Positions 55,215 through 63,881 of a stretch of DNA of 64,000 bases are shown in pieces. Each line of letters opens with the position of its first letter. Positions within the stretch are counted from its first letter, which is position 1. Position numbers and translations under genes: made by a program. This stretch comes from Litorilituus sp. (GTDB taxonomy: Bacteria > Pseudomonadota > Gammaproteobacteria > Enterobacterales > Alteromonadaceae), in contig JASMAS010000015.1 of assembly GCA_030754235.1 (NCBI GenBank), forward strand, positions 1 to 64,000. The letters are read 5' to 3'. The notes beneath the pieces are model-generated. The model was not told the DNA's origin, ran no database searches, and saw only the letters and a program-made list of their open reading frames with translations.

Positions 55215-56334
55215 CAGTTACACTACCATCGAGTAAGTTGTATTTTTTTAAATAGCCCCTTAATTGATGATAGGTTAACTCTAAAGCTTGTGCCGTTTTC
55301 TTTTGATTAAATTGACAGTGAGCTAAGGCTGACTTTATCAGTTCTATTTCATAGCCTTGTGAAAGTGATTTTAACGATTGTGGAAAATCAGGGGTTGTTG
55401 CTGCATCCAAAGATTTATTGATCACGCTAACATTAGCGGGTGCATTATCGCTTTCTTGAGTGCTGTCATCTGTATCTATCTTTGTAGGCGTTTTATTTTC
55501 ATTAGGGACTAAATGCACTCTATCTAGCGTTTTAATTTGCTGACTAGGCCTAAAAGGAGATTCAAAGGGATCGATAATCAGCTCATGTACAGGTAAGTGG
55601 GGGTTATTACAACGATAAACACTACGTTCAACGACATTCTTTAATTCTCGAATATTACCTGGCCAATGATAATCCAGCATAGCGCGTTTTGCTTTTTCAG
55701 TAAATCCGCTAAAAAGTTCAAACTCTAATTCACGTGCCATATTAATCGCAAAATGCTCGGCAAGCATAAGAATATCTTCAAGACGCTCTCTAAGTGGCGG
55801 TAAAGTAATGACATCAAAAGCTAGGCGGTCTAGAAGATCAGCCCTAAATTGACCTGTTGAGGCTAGGCTAGGTAGGTCTTCATTGGTTGCTGCTACTAAA
55901 CGCACATCGGTAGTAATTGTTCGTGAACCGCCAACGCGTTCAAATTCACCATATTCAACTACGCGCAAAAGTTTTTCTTGAATTAACCCAGAGGTGTTAG
56001 CTATTTCATCTAAAAACAGTGTTCCTTTATCAGCTCGCTCAAATCGCCCTTCATGACGCTTACTTGCGCCGGTAAAAGCGCCAGAGTCGTAGCCAAAAAG
56101 CTCCGTTTCTAGTAAGTTTTCATTGAGTGCGGCACAATTAAGCTTTAAGTAACTTTGTTCCCAACGTTTAGATAAATAATGAAGGCGAGCAGCAATAAGC
56201 TCTTTACCTGTTCCGCGCTCACCAATAATGAGTACAGGCTTACTCAGCGGAGCAATTTGTGATATTTGCTCTAACACTTCTAAAAAGCTGTTAGATTGAC
56301 CAAGCAGATTGTCTTGTTGATTAAAACGAGCCAT
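55201..56334 (-). CDS. pspF: Phage-shock activator PspF
   Basis: PspF is a bacterial enhancer-binding protein that activates sigma-54 transcription of the psp genes and is held off by PspA. From ATG 56334 it has 377 residues: Walker A GERGTGKE at 38-45, the sigma-54 contact GAFTGA at 85-90, Walker B GTLFLDEIAN near 105, and a C-terminal Fis-type helix-turn-helix near 345-372. There is no receiver domain, as in all PspF. A linker rich in Asp and Ser (about 280-325) is longer than in E. coli. An upstream ATG at 56376 is less likely. It diverges from pspA. Confidence 0.96.
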   Translation of the reverse strand: MARFNQQDNLLGQSNSFLEVLEQISQIAPLSKPVLIIGERGTGKELIAARLHYLSKRWEQSYLKLNCAALNENLLETELFGYDSGAFTGASKRHEGRFERADKGTLFLDEIANTSGLIQEKLLRVVEYGEFERVGGSRTITTDVRLVAATNEDLPSLASTGQFRADLLDRLAFDVITLPPLRERLEDILMLAEHFAINMARELEFELFSGFTEKAKRAMLDYHWPGNIRELKNVVERSVYRCNNPHLPVHELIIDPFESPFRPSQQIKTLDRVHLVPNENKTPTKIDTDDSTQESDNAPANVSVINKSLDAATTPDFPQSLKSLSQGYEIELIKSALAHCQFNQKKTAQALELTYHQLRGYLKKYNLLDGSVTDELS

Positions 56335-56467
56335 GTTTTTACTTAATAATAAACTATTAGTTAATTTCACTAACAAATAGTGTATTTTATTAAGCGCTTA
56401 GATAATAGTTTTTTTTGATTATTTAATTAATTTTTTAAAAACAGTTAGTTAATAGAATTTGTCAATG

Positions 56468-56482
56468 TGGCGTAATTCCTGA
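56468..56482 (+). promoter_or_regulatory. Weak candidate sigma-54 promoter of pspA
   Basis: TGGCGTAATTCCTGA has a -24-like TGG at 56468 and a -12-like GA ten bases on (GC expected). It is the best sigma-54-like match in this gap and pspA is normally sigma-54-driven, but the -12 is imperfect. It lies about 55 nt before pspA. Confidence 0.35.
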
Positions 56483-56534
56483 ATGTATGAAATATACATT
56501 TAACAAATTGATTAAAAGTAAAGAGGAAGTTGTT

Positions 56535-57194
56535 ATGGGTATTTTTTCAAGGTTTACTGATATTGTTAACTCTAATATAAATAACTTACTAGATAAAGCG
56601 GAAGATCCAGCCAAAATGGTACGACTCATCATTCAAGAAATGGAAGACACCTTGGTTGAAGTTCGCTCAAGTTCAGCAAAAACATTAGCCGATAAAAAAG
56701 AGTTAACTCGACGCGTTACTCGTTTTGAAAATGAAGCACAGCAATGGCAAGAAAAAGCCGAGTTAGCATTAAGTAAAGATAGAGAAGACTTAGCAAGAGC
56801 GGCATTAGTAGAAAAGAAAAAAAGTGAAGAAAATAGACACGTTTTAGTTGAAGAACTCGTCCACATAGATGAGCAGATCACAAAGTTACAAGATGAGATC
56901 TCTCAATTGCAAGACAAGTTAGCTGATGCAAAATCACGTCAAAAAACGATTCTATTGCGTGAGAAAACCGCTAACTCACGTTTAAAAGTGAAGCAGAATA
57001 TTGAATCGAATAAAGTTAATGATGCGTTAGGTCGTTTTGATAGCTACGAGCGTAAAATTGATGATATTGAAGCACAAATTGAATCTTACGATATGGGGAG
57101 TAAATCACTGGCCGATGAAATTGCAGACTTAGAAGCCGATGATAAAGTTGATGATGAACTCGCATCGTTAAAAGCCAAAATGAAGAAAAAATAA
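56535..57194 (+). CDS. pspA: Phage-shock protein PspA
   Basis: PspA binds stressed inner membrane, stabilises it and represses PspF. The 219-residue product is almost wholly coiled coil, with the amphipathic N-terminal helix MGIFSRFTDIVNSNINNLL and the segment KAEDPAKMVRLIIQEMEDTL that marks the PspA/Vipp1 family. The start is ATG 56535, with GAGGAAG upstream; the ATG at 56487 has none. It is divergent from pspF and upstream of pspB and pspC. No pspD was found after pspC. Confidence 0.97.
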   Translation: MGIFSRFTDIVNSNINNLLDKAEDPAKMVRLIIQEMEDTLVEVRSSSAKTLADKKELTRRVTRFENEAQQWQEKAELALSKDREDLARAALVEKKKSEENRHVLVEELVHIDEQITKLQDEISQLQDKLADAKSRQKTILLREKTANSRLKVKQNIESNKVNDALGRFDSYERKIDDIEAQIESYDMGSKSLADEIADLEADDKVDDELASLKAKMKKK

Positions 57195-57289
57195 AAATTT
57201 ACAGTAAAAGCTTAATGCTTAATAGTTTACGTACTCATTACATTTATTATATAACTTAAGTTTAGTTAAAAGAGTCAAGGAGAAGAGTT

Positions 57290-57517
57290 GTGCATGACGT
57301 TATTATGGCACCGGTAATTATTTTTATGTTAATTGTTGCTCCAATATGGTTGGTGCTACATTACCGCAGCAAAAAACAAGTTAGCCAAGGTTTAAGTGAG
57401 GAAGAATATCTGCAACTGTCTGAGTTATCAGAAACGGCAGACAAAATGGCTGACCGTATTAAAACGCTTGAAGCTATTTTAGATGCGGAGACCCCTGATT
57501 GGAGAAGTAAATTATGA
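57290..57517 (+). CDS. pspB: Phage-shock protein PspB
   Basis: PspB is a small inner-membrane protein that with PspC senses membrane stress and frees PspF. The 75-residue product has a single TM helix at about 7-25 and a cytoplasmic helix rich in Glu and Leu ending LDAETPDWRSKL (E. coli ends LDAEHPNWRDR). The start is GTG 57290 because AAGGAG lies 7 nt upstream; ATG 57305 would cut off part of the N-terminus. It overlaps pspC by 4 nt. Confidence 0.95.
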   Translation: MHDVIMAPVIIFMLIVAPIWLVLHYRSKKQVSQGLSEEEYLQLSELSETADKMADRIKTLEAILDAETPDWRSKL

Positions 57518-57981
57518 GTGGCAAAAAAGGAGAGTTATATCGTAATCCACAAGGTGGAAAAATAGCCGGTGTGTGCGCTGGTATTGCAGACTATTTTGGC
57601 TGGGAAACTTGGCTAGTAAGAATTTTAGTTGTCTCAGGCGTGTTGTTTGGTATGCCATTTTTAATTATTGGTTATATTGCCGCATGGTTTATATTAGATA
57701 CAAAACCTTGTGCTCAAACGCACAAAGCAGGTAATAAATTTTTTCGATACAATAAGCAACACCAACAGCGTAAAAAAGGTGAAGCTGATGACCTTGACTA
57801 TGAGCAAGTTAACGAGTCGATAAAAGTAAAGGCAAGAGTTTGGCAAGCGGGAGAACCACCTAAACAAGCCTTTCATGATATTCGCCGTAAATATCGTACG
57901 CTGGAAACTCAGCTTCAAGATATCGAGAAATACGTAACCTCTGCTGAGTTCACCGTTTCAAGGGAAATCAATAAGTTATAA
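57514..57981 (+). CDS. pspC: Phage-shock protein PspC
   Basis: PspC is the membrane partner of PspB. The 155-residue product has the PspC domain (LYRNPQGGKIAGVCAGIADY and GWETWLVRILVVSG near 1-45), a TM helix (about 40-64) and a cytoplasmic coiled-coil tail that may bind PspA. It overlaps the end of pspB by ATGA. After it comes a gap of about 180 nt and then ycjX. Confidence 0.96.
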   Translation: MSGKKGELYRNPQGGKIAGVCAGIADYFGWETWLVRILVVSGVLFGMPFLIIGYIAAWFILDTKPCAQTHKAGNKFFRYNKQHQQRKKGEADDLDYEQVNESIKVKARVWQAGEPPKQAFHDIRRKYRTLETQLQDIEKYVTSAEFTVSREINKL

Positions 57982-58160
57982 AACCTCTGTTCAGTTTATG
58001 TCACTTTATCACTAAAGTAGTGGTATGCCTTATCTAGGAACGATGAGTGTAGGCAACCACTTTGTTATTCTTGTTCATTCTTAACGCGTAATGACTATTA
58101 TTCTTTAAAGAAAATCATTACTATCAAAGTATTCAGTTTTAGGGACGTCATTAATTACCT

Positions 58161-59624
58161 ATGGCAATGATAAAAAAACAGCGTTTAGCTAAATTAAAAG
58201 ATAAAGCCAAGGAACTGCTGAGTCGCACTTTAGATCAGCACATTAATTTAGCAGTAACAGGTTTAAGTCGAAGTGGTAAAACGGCTTTTATTACTTCTTT
58301 TGTCAATCAACTCATTAATGAAGGTCATGGTAGTCAGCTCAGTTTTTTTGATCCCGTCCATCATGGCAATTTCATTGCGGCTAAACGTGTCGCACAAAAA
58401 AACTTATCCGTTCCGCGCTTTGATTATGATTTAGCTATTTCAGCACTTACTAATGAAAAGCCGAGTTGGCCTGAGCCTACCCATGGTATCAGTGAGCTGC
58501 GTTTAGCTATACGTTATCAACCTACAACGTCGTTATTAAAATATGGCAGTGATATGGCAACATTAACGGTTGATATCACTGACTATCCGGGCGAATGGTT
58601 GCTTGATTTACCTATGCTTAAACAAACTTACGAGCAGTGGTCAGAGCAAACAAACGCATTGCTGTTAACTGAACCCCGTCACCAATACGCTAAGGTATTT
58701 TTAGCCAAGGTGGCTCAGTTAGACCCCTTCGCACCTGCAGATGACGAAACCTTAGCAAACCTATCGAAAGAATATACTGAGTTATTGCATTTATTCCGTC
58801 ATCAGTTAGGACTTTCGGTCATTCAACCGGGGCGCTTTATTTTGCCTGCAGAACTTGCTGGCGCGCCTATTTTAGAGTTTTTTCCTTTTCCCAATATACA
58901 TGCTATTGACGGTAATGATTATCAAAATGCTAGTGATGATAGTTTTATTGGTATGCTCAGAGCTCGTTTTATTGAGTACAAACAAAGTGTTGTGAAAAAG
59001 TTTTATCAACAGCATTTTGTTCGTTTTGATCGACAAATTGTGTTAGCAGATTGTTTAACACCACTTAATGCCTGCTCAGAAAACTCTGGACCAGAAAGTT
59101 TTGCCGATTTGCAGCTGGCGATAGATATGATTTTGGAAAGTTACAGCTATGGAAAATCAGGTTTATTAGCGCGATTATTTTCACCTAAAATTGATAAACT
59201 ACTGTTTGCTGCTACTAAAGCAGATCATGTCACCGGTGAGCAACACGCGCCAATGATCTCATTATTGAACCAGCTTATTTACCAAAGCAAGCATAAGCTT
59301 AATTATGATGCAATTGAGATGAAAACCTTAGCAATAGCATCAGTGAAAAGTACTCAATCAGGCAAAATACTTCATCAAGGTCAACAGGTTTCGGTGATTC
59401 AGGGTAATCGTTTATCTGTCAATGATAATCGTTGTATTGCTGATAAAGTAACGTTATTTCCTGGTGCAGTACCTGATAAATTACCAGAACAGCAATATTG
59501 GCAAAGCTCTGCCTTTAATTTTATCAACTTTGCCCCGCCCGCTGGTCTCACTCAGCACCAAGCTTTACCACACATACGTATGGATCAGGTCTTACAGTTC
59601 TTATTAGCAGATAAAATGATATGA
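58161..59624 (+). CDS. ycjX: YcjX family P-loop GTPase-like protein
   Basis: The 487-residue product belongs to the YcjX (DUF463) family, a putative stress GTPase with a P-loop GLSRSGKT at 34-41. In E. coli it lies downstream of the psp operon and is induced with it; its role is unknown. No signal or membrane segment is visible. It overlaps ycjF by 4 nt (ATGA). Confidence 0.95.
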   Translation: MAMIKKQRLAKLKDKAKELLSRTLDQHINLAVTGLSRSGKTAFITSFVNQLINEGHGSQLSFFDPVHHGNFIAAKRVAQKNLSVPRFDYDLAISALTNEKPSWPEPTHGISELRLAIRYQPTTSLLKYGSDMATLTVDITDYPGEWLLDLPMLKQTYEQWSEQTNALLLTEPRHQYAKVFLAKVAQLDPFAPADDETLANLSKEYTELLHLFRHQLGLSVIQPGRFILPAELAGAPILEFFPFPNIHAIDGNDYQNASDDSFIGMLRARFIEYKQSVVKKFYQQHFVRFDRQIVLADCLTPLNACSENSGPESFADLQLAIDMILESYSYGKSGLLARLFSPKIDKLLFAATKADHVTGEQHAPMISLLNQLIYQSKHKLNYDAIEMKTLAIASVKSTQSGKILHQGQQVSVIQGNRLSVNDNRCIADKVTLFPGAVPDKLPEQQYWQSSAFNFINFAPPAGLTQHQALPHIRMDQVLQFLLADKMI

Positions 59625-60745
59625 AACATTTAGAGAAAGACATGGAAAAATCAACTCAGAGCAAAACCGCATCGGCTCACCAACAACAAATTTTATTTGC
59701 CGATAACGAAATGGAAAATGAGCAATCCGCCCCCCACGTTAAAGGCACGGCTGATGGCAAACAAATTTTATTTAATAATCAAGATTACTTGCCCATGGAT
59801 GAGCGTGATGAGTTACCTGCCAGTGTAGAGGAGATTGAACTCTCTGTAAATGAAAGCCCAATTGGTAGACGTCCCCGTTGGTTATGGAGAATTGCACTCT
59901 CTTTATTTATGGTAATTATTAGTGTTGAAACGGTAGATTTTTTTATTACAGGTTTTACCCATTCCCCCATTTTAACGAGTATTTATGGTGTGCTTTTAAC
60001 TTGCTTATTGGTTATTAGCTCGTCAGCGCTTATGAGAGAATGGTCAACGTTAAGACAATTTAAACGCCGCCAACGCTTAAAGCAGCAATCGTTACTATGG
60101 TTAAAATCATCGAGGGAGGAAGCACTCCAATGCACCGCTACAACTATTGATGTGAAAGATTTTTGCCAGCAAATAAACAAAAGCTTACCCTGTGATTTAC
60201 TGTCTGAGCAAGAGCAAGCATGGCAAAGAGCTTTAGCTGCTGAGCACTCTAGTGATGAACTGTTACAGCTTTACTCAAGAGTTGTGTTAAGTAAAGTCGA
60301 TGAAAAAGCGATGGCTGAAGTTGCTAAATTTTCTACAGAAGCGATTGCTCTTGTTTCTCTAAGCCCTGTAGCCTTGGTTGATATGTTGCTTATGCTATGG
60401 CGTAATTTACGCATGATTAATAAAGTTGCTGGGTTATATGGCTTAAAACTTGGCTATTGGAGCCGAATTAAACTTATTAGGCAGGTGTTTGTTAATATGG
60501 TTTATGCAGGAGCAAGTGAATTAATTACCGACTTCGGTACGGATATGATTGGTGCCGATTTATTAGGTAAACTTTCGGGTAGATTAGCGCAAGGCTTAGG
60601 TGCAGGTATGCTTACTGCACGTTTAGGGGTAAAAACAATGCAACTGTGTCGACCAATTCCTTTTAATGATAAACCTAAGCTAAGTCATGTTCGAAAAGAA
60701 ATGCTTGTCACGATTAAAAAGCTACTGAGTCATAAAAATAACTAA
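59621..60745 (+). CDS. ycjF: YcjF family inner membrane protein
   Basis: The 374-residue product has a soluble N-terminal part of about 80 residues, then hydrophobic helices near 90-110 and 115-135. Its C-terminal DUF697/YcjF domain ends in a membrane-associated helical region (SPVALVDMLLMLWRNLRMIN near 245). It pairs with ycjX as in E. coli. The start ATG 59621 overlaps ycjX; ATG 59642 (MEKSTQ) is an alternative. Function unknown; linked to envelope stress by its place. Confidence 0.93.
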   Translation: MKHLEKDMEKSTQSKTASAHQQQILFADNEMENEQSAPHVKGTADGKQILFNNQDYLPMDERDELPASVEEIELSVNESPIGRRPRWLWRIALSLFMVIISVETVDFFITGFTHSPILTSIYGVLLTCLLVISSSALMREWSTLRQFKRRQRLKQQSLLWLKSSREEALQCTATTIDVKDFCQQINKSLPCDLLSEQEQAWQRALAAEHSSDELLQLYSRVVLSKVDEKAMAEVAKFSTEAIALVSLSPVALVDMLLMLWRNLRMINKVAGLYGLKLGYWSRIKLIRQVFVNMVYAGASELITDFGTDMIGADLLGKLSGRLAQGLGAGMLTARLGVKTMQLCRPIPFNDKPKLSHVRKEMLVTIKKLLSHKNN

Positions 60746-60788
60746 CAATACCGGTTAACCACACCTTCAGGCTGAGTGTAATTTTTGT

Positions 60789-60806
60789 TGTAATTATTAT
60801 TTTACA
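60789..60806 (+). promoter_or_regulatory. TyrR box upstream of phhA
   Basis: TGTAAT-TATTAT-TTTACA matches the TyrR box consensus TGTAAA-N6-TTTACA at all but one base. It is about 145 nt before the phhA start and fits TyrR encoded three genes on. Confidence 0.75.
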
Positions 60807-60952
60807 ATAATCTTGGTTGGTTGTTTTTTGACCATCCTTCATTGCTTCCCTTTACGTTATTTATTGCCTTAAGATAAATCCAACTACTGGGGACTCCCCC
60901 ATAGGCCTGTTACTAATAAATATAATTAAGGCTGCAAACAAAGGTTATTACA

Positions 60953-61765
60953 ATGACAAAACACACCAAATATGTGTCTAAAACTCCTAATGAACAGGGA
61001 GTTATTGAGTGGACAGAACAAGAAAATAAAACGTGGCAAACATTAATTACTCGTCAATTATCGAAAATAGAAGATAAAGCGTGTGATGAATATATTAATG
61101 GTTTAAAAAAAATACAGCTACCGCTTGATAGAGTTCCTCAACTTGACGAAGTTTCTAAGGTACTCAAAGAAACAACAGGCTGGCAGTGTCATGCCGTTCC
61201 CGCCTTAATAGGTTTTGGCGAATTTTTTAAATTACTTTCAGAAAAAAAATTCCCTGTCGCGACCTTTATTCGAAGCGAAGAAGAACTAGACTACTTGCAA
61301 GAACCTGATATTTTTCATGAAATATTTGGCCATTGTCCGCTGCTGACCAATTCTTCATTTGCAAACTACACACAGGCGTACGGTAAAATGGGGTTAAATG
61401 CCACTAAAGAGCAGCGAGTATTTTTGGCAAGGTTGTATTGGTTTACCGTTGAATTTGGTCTACTTGCTACACCTGAAGGTACTCGTATTTACGGTGGTGG
61501 CATTCTTTCATCTCCGGGGGAAACCGAATACGCATTAACCGCTAAAACGGTTGAAAGAAGAGTGCTAAATAAGCAAAAAGTGGTTGATGTTTTTAGAACT
61601 CAATATCGAATCGATATCATGCAGCCCGTATATTTTATGTTAAATCAAGTCAGTGATTTAGATAAGATCAGAGAGTTAGAAGTTGACGAAATTATGGATC
61701 TTATTGAAGAAGCAAAATCACTAGGAATGTTTCCAGCAAAATTTGAACCTAAAAATGTAGCTTAA
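60953..61765 (+). CDS. phhA: Phenylalanine-4-hydroxylase
   Basis: PhhA converts phenylalanine to tyrosine with tetrahydropterin and iron. The 270-residue product has the iron ligands His122 and His127 in IFHEIFGHCPLL and Glu167 in FTVEFGL, with no N-terminal regulatory domain, as in other bacterial enzymes. It lies between the ycjF and phhB genes and has a TyrR box upstream. Its partner phhB recycles the cofactor. Confidence 0.97.
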   Translation: MTKHTKYVSKTPNEQGVIEWTEQENKTWQTLITRQLSKIEDKACDEYINGLKKIQLPLDRVPQLDEVSKVLKETTGWQCHAVPALIGFGEFFKLLSEKKFPVATFIRSEEELDYLQEPDIFHEIFGHCPLLTNSSFANYTQAYGKMGLNATKEQRVFLARLYWFTVEFGLLATPEGTRIYGGGILSSPGETEYALTAKTVERRVLNKQKVVDVFRTQYRIDIMQPVYFMLNQVSDLDKIRELEVDEIMDLIEEAKSLGMFPAKFEPKNVA

Positions 61766-61826
61766 ACAATTGACTAAAAAATACAGCGCTACAACGTAAT
61801 CAGCTAAATAAGCATAAGGACTTAAA

Positions 61827-62168
61827 ATGTCAGAACAATTATCAACACAACAATGTGAAGCATGTCATGCACAAGCACCTAAAGTAAGTGATCAAGAACT
61901 ACAAACACTGCTAAGAGAAATTCCAGACTGGGTACCGCAAGTTAGGGATAATGTCATGATGTTAGAACGAGAATATAAATTCAAAAACTATAAACTTGCT
62001 TGGGCATTCGCTAATAAAGTGAGTGAATTGGCAGAAGCAGAGTTTCATCACCCGTCAATTTTATTAGAGTGGGGAAAAGTGACGGTGACTTGGTGGACAC
62101 ACTCTATTCATGGTTTACACAAAAATGACTTTATTTGTGCCGCAAAAACGGATGGATTACTCGTTTAA
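61827..62168 (+). CDS. phhB: Pterin-4a-carbinolamine dehydratase
   Basis: PhhB dehydrates the pterin carbinolamine made by PhhA so that the cofactor can be reduced and reused. The 113-residue product has the PCD motif [20 protein letters not shown] with the catalytic His pair and a later [12 protein letters not shown]. It is 61 nt after phhA and co-transcribed with it; a terminator and tyrR follow. Confidence 0.96.
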   Translation: MSEQLSTQQCEACHAQAPKVSDQELQTLLREIPDWVPQVRDNVMMLEREYKFKNYKLAWAFANKVSELAEAEFHHPSILLEWGKVTVTWWTHSIHGLHKNDFICAAKTDGLLV

Positions 62169-62215
62169 GTGAAAAATAATCACTTTTAAATGACTGATTT
62201 TTAAGTCAAATAGAT

Positions 62216-62253
62216 AAAAAGCTCTGGTAAATACAATGATAAGGGCTTTTTTA
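62216..62253 (+). terminator. Terminator of phhAB
   Basis: AAAAGCTCT pairs with AGGGCTTTT (one G-U) across a 14-nt loop and ends in T6. It lies directly ahead of the TyrR box of tyrR. Confidence 0.75.
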
Positions 62254-62254
62254 T

Positions 62255-62272
62255 TGTACAAATTAGTTTACA
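62255..62272 (+). promoter_or_regulatory. TyrR box upstream of tyrR
   Basis: TGTACA-AATTAG-TTTACA differs from TGTAAA-N6-TTTACA at one base. It is 41 nt before the tyrR start, consistent with autoregulation. Confidence 0.72.
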
Positions 62273-62312
62273 ATGGCTTTTTGTTTTTCAGATCGAATCA
62301 AAGGGCTATTGT

Positions 62313-63881
62313 ATGCGTTTGGAAATTACTTGCCATGACCGAGTGGGCATGGGGCAAAAAGTATTAGGTACTTTTGTTGAACATGGTATTAATGTTCGTG
62401 GTATTGAGTTAAAGCAACCGGGACGTATTTTCATCAATATCCCTGATTTAGAGTTTGCTGATCTACAAACCTTTATGCCTCAGTTACGTTTATTAGAAGG
62501 TGTCGGTGATGTGAAAACTACACCTTATATGCCCTCAGAGCGTGAACGTAACGAGCTTGTCACTCTGATTAAAACCTTCCCCGACCCTTTTATTTCTTTA
62601 GACGCTAAGGGCAATATTCGTATTGTTAATAATGTTGCCTCAACCATCATGGGCTGTGATGAAGAAAGCATTAAAGGTCAACATGTTAGTCAATGGCTTA
62701 AAGGTTTTAATTTTACCCGTTGGTTAGACAGTGATGATGTACTTGCTCAAACTCGACGCTTAAAGTTTCAAGGTGAAGACTTTGTCGCGGATATTATCCC
62801 TATCAATGTGGCCGGTGAGGCTGATTTAAACAATGGCAAAACAAAGCAAATTTTAGCTGGCGCCGTACTTATCCTTAAATCGGAAGCACGCCTTGGTCAG
62901 CAAATAAACGCATTCAAGCAGCCCAATGAAAATACTTTCTCTGGCATTCAAGCGGGCAGTACCGCAATGCGTAAAGTGATCAGAGAAGCTAAACGGATGT
63001 CTCAGCTTGACTCATCAATTCTCATTATAGGTGAAACCGGTACGGGTAAAGAGCTACTTGCTCGAGCTTGCCATGCGTGTAGTGAACGTGCAGAACAGCC
63101 TTTTATGACGTTAAATTGTGCTGCGCTACCTGATGATGTGGCAGAGTCAGAATTATTCGGTGTGGGAGAAATAGACCCTGAAAACAGTAAGCGTGGTATT
63201 TTTGAGCTTGCCGATGGTGGTAGTGTCTTTTTAGATGAAGTAGGCGAAATGTCAACAAAGCTGCAAAGCAAATTACTACGAGTCATTCAAAATGGTAGCT
63301 TTAGACGCGTAAACTCAGAGCAAGAAATTACCGTGAATGTACGTATTATTAGCTCAACAAACAAAGATCTACTTCATTTAGTCTCAGTTGGTGAATTTAG
63401 AGAAGACCTGTATTATCGTCTGAATGTTTTTGGCCTCAATATTCCTCCCCTTAGAGAAAGACGCAGTGACATTTTACCGTTAACGGAATATTTCATCGCT
63501 AATGCAGGCCAACGTATAGGGCGCAGTAATTTAACCCTAACACAAGAGTGCCGAGAGTTTATTGAGCACTATCCATGGCCGGGTAACGTCAGGCAATTAG
63601 AAAATGTAGTAACACGCGCCACTTCATTGCTCGAAGGTGATAAAATAGACGTAGAATATCTGCAGCTACCTGCCTATACCCGTGAGCATGGCTACCTTGA
63701 ACAAGAGTTTGAAGGAACGCTCGATGCCGCAGTAAAAAGCTTTGAAGCAGACCTGCTGAGAAAATTATATCCTGCTTATCCAAGCACCAGACAGTTAGCC
63801 AAAAAATTAGGCTTAAGTCATACGGCCATTGCTAATAAATTACGTGAATATGACATCAATAAAAAAACTGTAAAAATTTAG
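62313..63881 (+). CDS. tyrR: Aromatic amino acid regulator TyrR
   Basis: TyrR controls aromatic amino acid genes in response to tyrosine, phenylalanine and tryptophan. The 522-residue product has an N-terminal ACT domain (about 1-70), a PAS domain (78-130, IKTFPDPFISLDAKGNIRIV), an AAA+ domain with Walker A GETGTGKE near 237, and a C-terminal Fis-like helix-turn-helix (STRQLAKKLGLSHTAIANKL). GAFTGA is absent (FGVGEIDPEN at its place), so like E. coli TyrR it should act on sigma-70. It follows phhAB, whose TyrR box suggests it is the activator of phhAB. Confidence 0.96.
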   Translation: MRLEITCHDRVGMGQKVLGTFVEHGINVRGIELKQPGRIFINIPDLEFADLQTFMPQLRLLEGVGDVKTTPYMPSERERNELVTLIKTFPDPFISLDAKGNIRIVNNVASTIMGCDEESIKGQHVSQWLKGFNFTRWLDSDDVLAQTRRLKFQGEDFVADIIPINVAGEADLNNGKTKQILAGAVLILKSEARLGQQINAFKQPNENTFSGIQAGSTAMRKVIREAKRMSQLDSSILIIGETGTGKELLARACHACSERAEQPFMTLNCAALPDDVAESELFGVGEIDPENSKRGIFELADGGSVFLDEVGEMSTKLQSKLLRVIQNGSFRRVNSEQEITVNVRIISSTNKDLLHLVSVGEFREDLYYRLNVFGLNIPPLRERRSDILPLTEYFIANAGQRIGRSNLTLTQECREFIEHYPWPGNVRQLENVVTRATSLLEGDKIDVEYLQLPAYTREHGYLEQEFEGTLDAAVKSFEADLLRKLYPAYPSTRQLAKKLGLSHTAIANKLREYDINKKTVKI

